64,000 nucleotides of DNA from Telmatactis stephensoni (lineage: Eukaryota; Cnidaria; Anthozoa; Actiniaria; Isophelliidae), in contig JALIZF010001396.1 of assembly GCA_029948255.1 (NCBI GenBank), forward strand, positions 124,001 through 188,000. Direction: 5' to 3'. The first letter of the stretch is position 1. The number at the start of each line of letters is the position of its first letter. Positions 1 to 13,200 of the stretch are shown here, piece after piece. The translations under genes and the position numbers were made by a program. A model generated the notes under the pieces. The model saw only the letters and a program-made list of their open reading frames with translations. It made no database searches and was not told where the DNA came from.

Positions 1-207
1 GGCCATCCAAGGTAAGTAATCCTCTTCTCTTTTTATATACTTTGTTAGATCAAGAGCTCTTTTGATGCTAACCCTTTCTCCCCTGATAAAACAGAGTTGT
101 AACATACTGTCAGGAGGGCAAATCCAGAAGGACTGAGACTCTGCGGGCTCCCTTATAAAAACCCCTTCAGCCGCTGAATTTGACGTGTTGCCCCGCATTT
201 CAGCTAT

Positions 208-678
208 TTTTAGAACTGCTGGAAGCAGATGCTTGGTAAATGAAATGACTAAAAAAATCAGCGTGCTCTCAAGTGGCTATCTGTCTATTCTGCGTACCAA
301 GCGTTTCTTTGAGGGGAAAGAGAAAGAGAAAGAGAAAGAGAAAGAGGAAGAGAAAGAGAAAGAGAAAGAGAAAGAGAAAGAGAAAGAGAAAGAGAAAGAG
401 AAAGAGAAAGAGAAAGAGAAAGAGAAAGAGAAAGAGAAAGAGAAAGAGAAAGAGAAAGAGAAAGAGAAAGAGAAAGAGAAAGAGAAAGAGAAAGAGAAAG
501 AGAAAGAGGAAAGAGGAAAGAGAAAGAGAAAGAGAAAGAGAAAGAGAGAGAATTGGGTTCCCTTTGTAGCTAAAGACGCGCAGGGGATTTGGTTACACAG
601 GAAACCCAATTCTCTTCCTTCCTCCTCAAAGAAACGCTTGCTACGCATGCTACCGGCTGTCGAAAAGCAGTTCTAAAA
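208..678. mobile_element. Palindromic MITE-like element enclosing a (GAGAAA)n microsatellite
   Basis: The ends are inverted: TTTTAGAACTGCT at about 208 is matched by AGCAGTTCTAAAA at about 666-678. A second inverted pair, GCGTTTCTTTGAG at about 301 and CTCAAAGAAACGC at about 627, lies inside. Between them sits a roughly 240-bp GAGAAA hexanucleotide run (about 316-556). Long open frames here (Glu-Lys, Arg-Lys or Ser-Phe repeats) come from the repeat and are not genes. Confidence 0.6.
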
Positions 679-1779
679 CAGTCCAGAACTGGAGCCACTT
701 TCTCAGTAACTGTATACATTAAGTACGAAAAATATATAATCAATCAAAAAGCGAGCGCAGGTCTAAAAATCGGGATCGCTCGATCCAGCTGGTCTCCCCT
801 CATTATCGCGTGTGCAGATATAAGTGGGTTACAAATAAGCTCTTATCAAGTATTTTTAAATTCGTAAAACAGAAAAAGAATGACCATAGCTGAAAAGAAC
901 ATGTTAAAATTAGCAAGTCGACAATGAAGTTTGAAGGAATTACATCCAAAACTCGCGAGAATATGAATTTTTGAAAAGTGTGAATTTGTGCCTCAGTAGA
1001 TCTTCACCGTGTAGGTAAACTACAGCGTGTTAATTGTGTCCGACATTTTTTACGCAAGAGGTGTTAGATATATTTTAATAGTGTTGGGTCCTTTCTTATA
1101 CCTTACTAAGTTGAAAGCATCGTCTATCAATCCATAGCGATCGGCTGGGGAGAAAACCTAGAAGAAAAATCCAGTGAATACAACAATGTGAGTAAATGTA
1201 ATTCAGGCAAAGTTGAAATCGAGGCACGCTCGCCAGCGGTCACGTGGCACCCAACGTAGCAGATCGTCGCGCAACTACTTGAGTGTGTTGCTTATTACTG
1301 CTTGTGTTCCTACCCATCCTCCTCGCGATGGTAAATATCACTGCCGACTAGCAAGAACTCAATAACAAAGGCCCTGTTTCTACCCTGGTAGCGGGGATAA
1401 CTCCTTTCTTTTTGTTGGTGCCTCCAGGGAAAAGCAAACAAACGATTCAATTCAGGTACCAAGGACAACACGCCTATATATAAACAGTACCTAAGCCAAA
1501 TTATGCTACAAATTGTGAAAATGAGAAATGATAAGTATTGTAATAAAGTAAAATTGAGGAAGATTGTCAATAACGCAAGGCGGAAATAAAGAAATGGTTC
1601 ACGCTTAGCGTGCGTCCATGGTGAAATGGTTCACAGTAAATTAGCCAATCAGAGCTCGCACTTTATTGTGGCTATGATATAAAGTGTAACAATCGAAGTA
1701 ACGAGAAAAAAAGAAAAAAAAAAAAAAAAAAAAAAGAAAAAAAAAAGAAAAGAATAAAATGCAAGAAATCCATTCTCAC
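679..1779. other. Non-coding stretch at left edge, downstream of last visible aminopeptidase exon
   Basis: I see no supportable exon here. At about 1368-1493 there is a diverged palindrome whose interior (GGGATAACTC followed by T-rich DNA) and ends (CCTGTTT / TATAAACAG) resemble the MITE at 18572-18702. An A-rich tract runs from about 1703 to 1756. The missing 3' exons of the aminopeptidase are probably left of position 1. Confidence 0.5.
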
Positions 1780-4700
1780 CAGATGGTAATAAGATAGCTG
1801 GTCCGCAAGTTTTCCCCAATTTGTGTCATCATAATTAACTCTGTAGTATCCAATCTGTCCAATGTTTCCCTTGATCCACCCTTTACCGTCCCACTGGATT
1901 TCAACTACAAACACGAGAGTCAGCCAATCAGTACGTGCGTTATTTAACGAATAGATTCCATTTTTCCGTGCGTCTGTACTCTAATCGATGCACAGATGAC
2001 GTCAAAATGTGGTGAGAACAAAAAAGTACGCCACGAGACGAAGTCTCACCACATTTTGACGTCTTCTGTGCATCGATTAGAGTACAGATGCACGGAAAAA
2101 TAGAATCTATCTGTTTTATATAATATTTATCGAAACATTCCAACCAATCAGAGCGCGCGTAAGATTCGATGACGCCATCTATGTGTGTGTACTCTAATCA
2201 CACATGGTTGTTCGACCAATCAGAGCGCGCGTAATATGCCAATTATTATATAAAACTCAAATAACACCGCAGTACAATGTACCACGCATGCGTGCCTCCC
2301 CAGTCCTCCTCAATGTTGATCTCAATGAAAACATTCGGCAGTCAAACAAACAAAATTTTGCCGGCAAAATTCAAGCCATAGAAGCAAAATTCAGCCCCTA
2401 AAATTGTAGTAGATTCTATTGCCAGTCTTTTTCTCCCAGTATTTTTCTGTTTTCTCCCTTGTTCAAAATTAAGCTCAAAGATATGACATGGGAAAATCTA
2501 ATAAAAACAATTCTAGAAACATTGCTTGGGATTCCTGTGATCAAGACGCGGGCGCGCGTAAGCCCGCGAAAACTCGCGCATGCGCATTCGTTTTGCCGCG
2601 CTGTCATCTCAAATATTTTACAAAAGACAATACAAATCTACCTTGTTCTACTGGATTTGAGCTTTTGTCTGTCATCCATCTGTCTAAGATTCGAGATGGA
2701 GTTGCCTTGGACCTATCAGTAGCACTGACAAAGTAGTTGAAGTGTACTCGCCACCTAAACATGACACATAATCTTATTCTATCATGGTTATCATGGCTGG
2801 TAAAATGACCTCATTCTACCATGGTTATCATGGATGGTAAAATGACCTTATTCTACCATGGTTATCATGGCTGGTAAAATGACCTTATTCTACCATGGTT
2901 ATCATGGCTGGTAAAATGACCTTATTCTACCATGGTTATCATGGCTGGTAAAATGACCTTATTCTACCATGGTTATCATTAAGGGCTGGTATTAAAATGA
3001 CGAGTATTAGAACAGATTTCGTATGAGAGTGAAACGAACCGCGCCGTACCGTTACTGTGTCAGTGCCGTGTCGGTCTAAGAAAAGGTTCGAAATTCCGGT
3101 CATATCTGTGTTTTGCCTTTTTCACAGTTATGTGAAATCCACTCTTATCACTGCCAGAATCGTTCACACTGTAAAACGTTCAGTGCGCGCAATTGATGTC
3201 ACTAAGAAGATGTGCCTCTTCACTCCCTTTGCAGTGATGCCGTAAGACATTTTGGACCAACTACACTAGAATCAGTCGACCCTACTTCTACAAACATTGA
3301 GTGGGTAAAATGAACCAATAACAAAGGCACTATTTACTTTACAAAGGCACTGTGCGGTCACCGTACGAACATACGTGGTACGGTCATGACTGAGCACTGC
3401 ACGGACATGCGGTGAAAGGTACGGATACACAAACTTACAAAAGTTTGTCGAGTTTGGCAGTTTTATCATAAACAAATCTCTCTTGTTGCACAATGTATTT
3501 TCCATCACCAGTTTTCTTGATGGTTAGAACTGGGTAGTTTTTCTTGTACATCCAGGTTTGCATAACTTCTCTAATATTGGGACATTCTTTGACTGGGCAG
3601 GTCTAGAGGGAAAATCAAGCACAGAGTAAAGAGCAAATGCATAACGTATCATACACTTGAATTTACCAAAATATTTTTGGTTGTTTTTGTCTATTTGGCT
3701 ATTTACAGCAATGTTTTTCTAATACATTTTTACGGAAATCACGACAATGAATTACGTAAATCATTATCCAATTTTTACACAAGCTCGCACGTCTTTTAGA
3801 ATGCGCAAGCCACTGTTACGTATGTAAGCACGTCACGCCAATGATTTACGTTGTTACGTATGCAAATACGTCACGACAATGAGTTACGTTAATGTTACGT
3901 ATGTAAATACGTCAAGACAATGAGTTACACAAATCATCATCATATCTTTGCACAGCCAGCACGTCTTTCAGAATACGCAAGCCAATGTTACGTATTTAAA
4001 TACATAAATAAAGTATGCAAAGTCAAGTAACATCCTCGTTACGCAACCCATCGACACCTACGTTGCTACTGAACGTGAATGTTCCATACAATCTACGTAA
4101 CGGTAACGTAAGAAGTATTTAGATTTCGTTTGAAAACCACGCAGTACACCGTATGTCACATTGCCACGGCAATGTCTAGCATATTTAGCAATAAAATAAT
4201 TCTTATTCTTTGATAGAATTATACGATTATATTCTGTACCGCGCGCGCGCGCGTGCCGTCAATATTACGTACGTCAATGTCACAACCAGGCTTCTTACGT
4301 TACCACAACGAACGTTAACTTACTGATTGTAGTGAGTTCCACATGTCATCACTAACTGCGTTACTGTAAGCAAATGAGTTGAGATAATTCTGAAAGACGA
4401 TAAAAATGAAAAATCATTTTTCATAGTCTTGTGAGGTAGTACATTATGGAAGGATGGAAGGAAGGAAAAAAGGAAGGAAGGGAGGGAGGAAGGAAGGAAG
4501 GAAGGAAGGGAGGAAGGAAGGAAGGAAGGAAGGAAGGAAGGAAGGGAGGGAGTGAGTGAGGAAGGAAGGGAGGAAGGGAGGAAGGGAGGGAGGGAGGGAG
4601 GGAGGGAGGGAGGGAGGGAGGGAGGGAGGGAGGGAGGGAGGAAGGGAGGAAGGACTGACGGATGGATGGACGGAAGAAAGGAAGGAAGAAAGGAAAACGA

Positions 4701-7229
4701 TAAATAAGGGTGCTTACCTTCATTCCTAGATTAAAGTTTTGTTTCTTAGGGTAAAAATGCTTGAGCATGTTAAGCAATGAAGAACCCTAACAAAAAGAAA
4801 ACAAAACGGATTAATTAATAGATAGGTAGAGGTATAGGGGGAGGGGGTGGATAAAAGATGTACTGAGTGAAAATGAATGGATGAGTGGTGCAAATGGACG
4901 GATAGAGAAATTATAAGTAAATAGAGACAATTGAATGGGTGAATAGTACGGATGAAAGGATGGACGGAATGGAAAGTAAATGAGCCTGGACGTAAATGAA
5001 TGAAGGTATAATTAAGTGGCTTGCTAGATGATGGCTGGATTAATGGTTGGAAGGATGGAGGGATCAGTACAGCCGTTCAAACTCGCACCTTTTTATATAC
5101 AATGTTATCAAACATGTCCACAGTTGGAGCATCAAGAGGTACAATGACAGGACGACTACTAACATAGCCATCAATATCCAGGGCATAACCGAGGTTGGTG
5201 TGAACAAACTGTAAATCCTGCAATTGAATCAAGAGACCACAACGATTAATATAAGTAGAAATGAGTGCTGTCTTGAAATATTAAAGAAGACGAAGACGAA
5301 GACGAAGACGAAGACGAAGACGAAGACGAAGACGAAGACGAAGACGAAGACGAAGACGAAGACGAAGACGAAGACGAAGACGAAGACGAAGACGAAGACG
5401 AAGACGAAGACGAAGACGAAGACGAAGACGAAGACGAAGACGAAGACGAAGACGAAGACGAAGACGAAGACGAAGACGAAGAAGAAGAAGAGAAGAAGAA
5501 GGAGAAGAAGAAGAAGAAGAAGAAGAAGAAGAAGAAGAAAAAGAAGAAGAGGAAGAAGAAGTTTATTACAGTATATCCATGTGAATGGCTCTTCATCTGC
5601 AATATGCTAACTATAAAATTATAATGACAACAAATAAAAATATATCTACATAATATCTCATTAAACTTGAAAGGATTAAAATGAATAGGTAATCGGCACT
5701 TTAGAAACTCAGAAAAAACATGCTGAGTTCCAGATTGGATTTCAAAGCACGACTTTCCGACCTTGCGTCTTTCATATAAATTATCACTTCATTCTACCTC
5801 AGTACTACGCGGCCATTCATTACATTTGTTTTCCACTTTCAGATGCTTTAACCACTGAGCTACTGGAAACTCCTATTGTCAGGCAAGGTCACATGTGGAA
5901 ACAAAAGACTATGATAATAAGCGAACGAAAGTCAGTATTGATGTCTGTGCGATGTTCGCGGCGACTAAGGCTATTTTTAGTAATTTCGCCATCGCGCGCG
6001 CAAGGCTCTGCACACGGTCCCTTCCGCGCGCACGTCAAAAATCAAATTTGTTACAAGTTACTAAAAATAGCCTTAGTCGTAATTCGAACATCGCACAGAC
6101 ATCAATACTGAGTTTCGCTCTCTTAGTATTATGGTCTCTTGGTGGAAATGATTTTTTCCTGAGTTTCTACAGTCCCGGACAACCGATGATACTCATTTGC
6201 AACTTTTCTGTGCCATTGCACGCATTACAGAGTCTCCACCGCTGCACAAGCTGTTAGTAACAGTTGCGCGCAACTGTTGCAGGTTTAGGATCGAGTTCTG
6301 CCTCTTCGACGTTTTCTACAACACTATGAGCTGTCATAGATGAGGTTCCCATTCTCGCTAGAACGTCAGTTGAGGCTTTCTGATCACGTTCTAGATTTCA
6401 TCTTGCGCGCGCACGGACAGAAACATACGCGTGACGTCCGTGTTGACAAAAACGTCTGGTGCTTAAGCTCCCTATTGTGTTGCAAGCAGAATCAACTGCA
6501 TCTTGTGTCCCGGTATCAAATATTTGCCCCATTTTCCAATTATTTCCCCGACCTTAAGCGCGAGACGTTTTTGACAACAACGGACGGACGTCATGCGTAC
6601 GTTTTTGTTCGTTTGCGCGCCATCATAATACGTTCTAGCGAGAACGGGAACCTCATCTATGACGGCGCGCGCACGATCAAAAACGTACGCGTGACGTCCG
6701 TACTTAAGCTCCCTAATCAGTCTTGAGTAATACACGTATATGATAGAAACTTTGAAAACCGTCGACGAAAATAAGAACAGAATATTGACAGTTTGAAAGA
6801 GTAATCCCTACCCTTTTCCAAGATTTAAGACCTTTAGGCGAGCCATCGAAGTAGGTGTAGAAGTCAGTAACTGCTTCATTCAGCCATAAATCGTCCCACC
6901 ATTTCATAGTTACATAGTTACCAAACCACTAGAATGGAAAAAAGGGCCTTTACTATATAATCAGTAAAAGTGACAATAATGTCAAATTACCGTCCAATCA
7001 GTACAGTAGCATCATCAAGTCCATGACTTAAGTGTCTTATTGTATTCAAAGTGTATTATTAGCACTAAAAACGCCACAATCTCAACATTCACCACAAAAC
7101 AAAAAATCCGACAACACCTTTGAATAATACAGACTAGTACAGAGGTATTCACGCAAATCACACACAGCTTTCTACGCTTGTATTGCTGAGTTACATGTGA
7201 CGTCACGGCAGCCATCTTGGACGAACTTC

Positions 7230-7272
<43 letters not shown>

Positions 7273-10200
7273 TTTATTTAATAAAGCAGGTTAATAAACG
7301 CAGCCGAAAGGCTGATGTGGACCTGCCATAACATAAATATGATATAAAATAAAATAAATATGTCGATAATAACAAAATAAATTAAAACAAAAGATTTCCC
7401 ATTAGCGTTTACTGATACATTGCTATTGATCGCTTCTTTGCCTTAACGAATACAACCCAACAATAGTGGTCATTAATTGCCATACCATGTGTACAATTTC
7501 ATGCACAAGCCATCTTATCAGCAGATTTTGTTGGATTTCCTCAGAAGAAAAGTCTTTCTTGTAAAGTAAACCATCTTCTTCAAAGCGAACGGATCCCCAG
7601 TTTTCCATGGCAATATAGCACTCGGGTGGGGCCACAAAATCTATGATAAAAGGTATAAAACTTCCTTAACGAAGAAATATAAGAACAGCAATGATGTGCT
7701 TAGCAAGCGCTAATTCTTTCTTCCTCCTTTGCAATGCTCCCTACTGGCTCCTCCCTACTCCTTGTCAAGCTGGCCAACACACATGATATCGCCTTACAAA
7801 ACCTTAGATGTGAGTGTTGCCTTAAGTACGATTTAGAGTTGAAGTTCGCACATGAACCTACATATACTCAGAAGCGACTGCAAGTGGTAATACGTCGTGC
7901 TACAAAATGAAATTGTGTTGCAAGAAGTAGAAGGCTACAATATATCACTGCAACTTGTAAGAATCGATTTAATTGCATATTATAAAATAACTATCATATA
8001 ACGCGCGCTCTCATTGGCCGGAGGACGCGTATACTGCGAACTCTAAATATGTACACAGCAGCGCGCGCACTTTTTGAATTTTTTTGTCAGTGAAAATGAA
8101 CTGTGAATTTGCTCGAGAACCTTGTATTTTATAAAAGAAATAGAAAACTTACCCCTGTGCTGAGTGCAGATTTAGAGCACTTGGGGATTGATCAGAACAT
8201 TCGAGAAGCGTTCTCGTGCTTCTCTTAACACTTCTCTCTTGTTCTGATCAATCCCCGCGTGCTCTAAATCTGCACACAGCACGCGCGCGCGTTTTCTATT
8301 TCTTCAAAAAATTGCCCAAGCGGATTATAATACGAGAACATCAGTCGCTCCACAACTTTTAGTGCAACATTTAGAGGGTTGCATGAAATTGTTTCCTGCA
8401 GTATGGCACGCTAGAGAAGGATCTCCAGGAGCGCGGTTTCATTTGGTGAACGTGAGGTACTTGCTGGCGGGAGGTGTCTGTTAATGCATGAGGTTCGACT
8501 GCAGGTAGAAACAAGCAATAAACCTTTACCTAGTTTTTTCATGGGGTATTTAATACCAAATATTTGCTCCATCTGTGTTAATGTTTCATTTCCCATCCTG
8601 AGTGCAAAATCCATTTGGTCTGTATTTCCTGGTTGAGCAAAAGCTCTGAGCTGAAATTAGAAAAAAATCCTGTAACTTCTTTAGGACCGGATACTGAAGG
8701 CACATCTATTCGAATGGCACTAACCCACTTTCGATATTTTGGATAACAAAAGGGAGAATGTGGTCAAAGTTGAGGCATAAGAAAATGATTATAACGTGGA
8801 TTTCTCCATTCTTCCCCGGAGATCCGTTTTGAAATTATTTTTGTGTATGAATCACTCAACGAAATATCGAAAGTGGAATATTATTTGGCCACAAACAAAG
8901 GTCATTCTCACTTTTCTTTCGTTTCACATGCATTGCCCGACCGACTCTTATTCCAAAATTTAGGAAAAAATAGAAAAAAATACACTATCTCAAACGTTGA
9001 AAAGCGCAAAAAATCGAGATAACTATATATGTGTTCTTGCCGACAACAAAGTTTATTTGTCTAATTCCCTGCGGATTTCTGTAATGTTGCTCATTTTGGC
9101 AATAGGCTTTTCGCGATGACTTCACGGTTACTAACTGTTCCAAATTTTGTTGCAATTTTGGCTACTTTTTGATGTCTTTTAGGGTAAGTTCTACTAGGAA
9201 ACTAAAAAATTCCAGAAGTTTTCCAGGAGTTTTCCAGGGTATTAAAGCAAAAACTCCAGGACACTTAAGGTTGTTGCAAAAAGTAGAAAGTGGATTGAAA
9301 AAGCTCGTGAATTTACTACCTACCTACAAATTGCCGATGTTTTTCGCAAAAACAAGTTAACGATTTTTTAGTTTTCCAACTATTTGACCTAGTAATATTT
9401 ATAGAAAATTCAAGGAGTTTTGCAGGAGTTGGTGTAAAAATTTAAATTTCCAGGAGTTTTCCAGGGCCCTGAAAGAAATTTTCTAAATTCCAGGCGTTTT
9501 CCAGGAATTCCAGGAGCAGTGCGGGATCTTTGGCGATGGGAAACGACAAAAAAAGTGAGGATGGCCAAAGCAGTTTTCAGTGCTCCGTTTTCTCTGCCAG
9601 CGAAAAGAATCCCGATGCTTTCAAAAACGACTCACCTCCACTCCACCAGATGTTGTCAACTTCTTTGACTGAAAGTGTCCAACCACAACAGAAACCAAGT
9701 AAACAGACATTATTGGTGTTGTTTTATAGTAGGTAGTCTTTGTCTGGTCTTTAACTTTACTTTTCTCTTCCTCACCATTGGATAAGCCTATCATGTCTTT
9801 AGGATATGAAAGGCTGATTTTAAAGGTGGCTTTTAAAGCAGGCTCGTCAAAGCACGGGAACATTGTACGAGCATCTATAGGCTCTAGTTGCGTTGATAAA
9901 AAGGCTCTGTGGAAATGAAAAATAAAATATTTTTTCAAAATGAAGCAGACAAAATGCTCGTGTTCACGATAACGATACAGAGTGTGCTATATACTGTAAC
10001 ACGTTTCATTAGTTCAAGGCGATTCTATTTTTGGATAACTCTTCTGTTTTATCTTTTGCCGTTTTGTTTTGCAAGCAAGCAAGCAAGCAAGTATAAGCAA
10101 AAGCGGCACAATTCAACCAGTTGAAATTTTGAAAAATAAGAGGTTTGAACATTTGAACATTTATTTTGTTAACCTTTGCTTAAGGTATTAAATCATTTGT

Positions 10201-13200
10201 AGATATTATGATTTTTGAAATAAACGCCTCCTTCAAATTAACATTCATAACATCTATAACATAACATAACATCTAGCTGGCTACTGTATGGAACTAAATA
10301 ATTCAAATACACAACCGTACCGTGCCATCTTGTCGGCATAGCTTAAATGTAAAGAGGAGATTTGACAAGATTTGATAAGCCATTTACCCTGGGCTCCAGG
10401 GGTTTATTATTCGCTTTCCTTATAGAGCTTAGAGAGAGTTGGCGAGCGCCGTGTGACTCTCCTATCAAGTAATAAACGTCGGAACGAGACGATAAACCCC
10501 TGGCACCCAGGGTATAAGCCATTGGGCTTTATGTCAAATTTCCTCGCCAATTATATTAGTATTTTTATATGTAATATTCTATTTACTGGCAAATAAACAA
10601 GTTCCAAGTTCCAAGTTCCAACATTAAATCGCCGAAAACAAACAGCGCACAATTTGATTATATTTCTCGACAATTTAGGGAATGTTCATTATTTATGGCT
10701 TGGAGGGGGCCTGGCATTTCTCCGATTCAACATTCAATATTTATGTGACCCCCCTTCAAAAAGGAATAAACTTTCCTGACCCCCCCCCCCACACACACAC
10801 ACACACACACACCCTACAACTATGTCTAAACTTCTAAAGCCCCCATCCCAACCTCCAAATCCCAATATCGATTTTATGCATTCATTTATGTTTCATGTAA
10901 TATGACTTTAGGGGAAGAGGACATTTCCTTAAAGTCAACCTACCATTTGCAGCTATCACAACTGATATATTTCATACCTTGTCTAATAGAGTTAGTAAAA
11001 TATGTACTCATCAGCAGTGATTCTCAAATTCCACCTTTGTATCTTTTTGTACATTGTGCCTGTCTCCTCTGCTCAGGTCAAAAGTTTTGTAACGCCCCCC
11101 CCCTTAAATCTTCTATAAACTCTCATACCCCCCCAAAAAAAAAATTGGTGTCTAAACTAAATAATGAACATTCCCTTATGCATTTCTTATGCAGTTCAAG
11201 GCTTGGAAAAAACAACAACAACAACTTGTGTCCATCAATGTCAAAGTTTCTTCAAATTGGTACCTTATATGGAGTGGCATTCATCTCGTGGCATTGAAAC
11301 GAGACAAACACACCAGACGCTGATATCAGCCCTGGTACTAAATGTATTCTAGTCTCATTCTTAATATATTGTCTGCATTCTTTTCATAACTCAGAATATA
11401 AAAAAGGCAAAAATGGAAATACATAGATATAAAGCCAACTCTCTCTCACAGACACCCACAGAACCAGCTTTTTACTGGTTTTCTCTTTGGAAATGTGTCC
11501 TCAGAGGATGTTAGAATAATATTATGCAGACTTATGATTGTAAACAATGAATGAATAAATGAAGGAGTGGATTTATCATATATTTTTTTTCTTTTCTATA
11601 CTGGACACACGTTGATGACAGCAATGCTCTTCGTTGAAGTGTCTATCCTGCTAAAATATTCGTATTATCAATTATGATGATGAATGAACATATGGATTAA
11701 GGAATTGATAAACATGTGAATGAATGAATGAATGCATGAATGAATGAATGAATGATTAAGCGAATGACATCAATGAAGTCAAATAACAACACGGTGTACA
11801 CTTACGCCATTTTCCCATCATTTTGTCGGTAGTCTCCTTTAAACAAGCCAAACAAACTTGTTCTGTATAAGCGATGAAACTTATATTTAAGCATATATTT
11901 GCCTTTAATCAAAGGTTTTGCAGTTTCAATTACATGAAAGTCATTCTTTTTAGCATCAAAATGATTCTTGATGGACACTTCTGAAGATTCTGTAAAGAGA
12001 AAAAATGCATGAAATAGCAAAATATTGATTTATATTCACACACACCAGGAAAATGTAGTCAAATTCTGTCCTGATTTTAGGGTGTTTGCATTGGTGCAAC
12101 AATTTTATCCCTGCTTGAGTTTATCACCAGATGTATTTGACATGAGTTTTGGTGGCACCACAAGAATTCAATTGTATTCAAAGAAGTCTTTTCTATCCAG
12201 GAAGACAAAAAAGGCCTTTTTCTTCTGTGCTGGAACTTAGCTAGTGATGAAAATGCATAAGTAAACAGAACCCAGCTGAGCTTACTCTAACATTTCAGTG
12301 ACAATTGTACTTTAGGTAAACAGTTGACTGGTGTAATATTTCCTTATTCGAGCTCTATACTTGTGAGTTACAAAGACTTTATGCCAACTAGATGAAGTCT
12401 ACCCAGGAAGTTACAATATTTGTTTTATGCTTTAGAAGTGCGCTTGATACTGATATCTAATAACACACTAAAAACATTTTTTGTATAGAAACAAAATAGA
12501 ACTTTGAGGTGTTAAAAGATGTTTTATTTACACTAAAGGTATTTTTCTGGGCTAATTTAGTGATAAATAAAATGACGAGAAGTTTTGTGAATAAATGATG
12601 GACAGTGGAGACTGTCCGAAATATCATTTATTCACAAAACTTCTCATCATTAATTTTTATTTATTACACTAAAGGCCTTTTTGCATCATTAAATGATGTG
12701 CGAAATGGGTACTGTAAATTTGAAGCAATGGGTTAGGGGCACTTTAAAGTTTACTTTATGTGCATTCAAATACAACAATCAAGAGTTTGAAGGTATCAAT
12801 TACCTGCATTCTGTACCGATGCCTCTGTAATATTCAACCCATTTGAATGAATCAGAAGATAAGATGTTTCATCATTAACATTTACTGTAATTGTTTCACG
12901 TCCATTGTAGCCATCTTGGTTTGGATCAACATTCAAATGTAGATCATAATGTGATGGTATAACAGATCGAGGTAGACGTAATTTATCCCATGGTCCTGGG
13001 GCTAGGGTAGGTGTAGTGTGTTTGTCCCCATCTCCCTTATCAACTGATCCATCATCTTCGTCTAGCAAAAGCAAATAAAACTTGATGTCAATGATAATTA
13101 AAAATTATTGAAAAAACATTAATCATCATTTCTGTTCTTTTTGCAGTGTAACTTTAAGCATCATGAGACAACGTGACATGTGGGCTTCCTGTGGTATTAT

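Noticed and set aside
1..11. Possible plus-strand exon end (CCAAG|GTAAGT)
   Set aside because: A good donor sequence, but only 11 bases are visible and nothing else supports a plus-strand gene.
185..676. Long open frames with Glu-Lys, Arg-Lys or Ser-Phe repeats
   Set aside because: They are translations of the GAGAAA microsatellite; no conserved domain and no splice context.
3439..3441. In-frame TAA as stop codon of the aminopeptidase
   Set aside because: The TAA is part of a strong donor (TTTT|GTAAGT), and the downstream exons 2642-2754 and 1780-1904 continue the family sequence with matching phases.
5224..5610. Lys-Thr and poly-Ser/Phe open frames
   Set aside because: Produced by the GACGAA/GAA array in an intron of the aminopeptidase.
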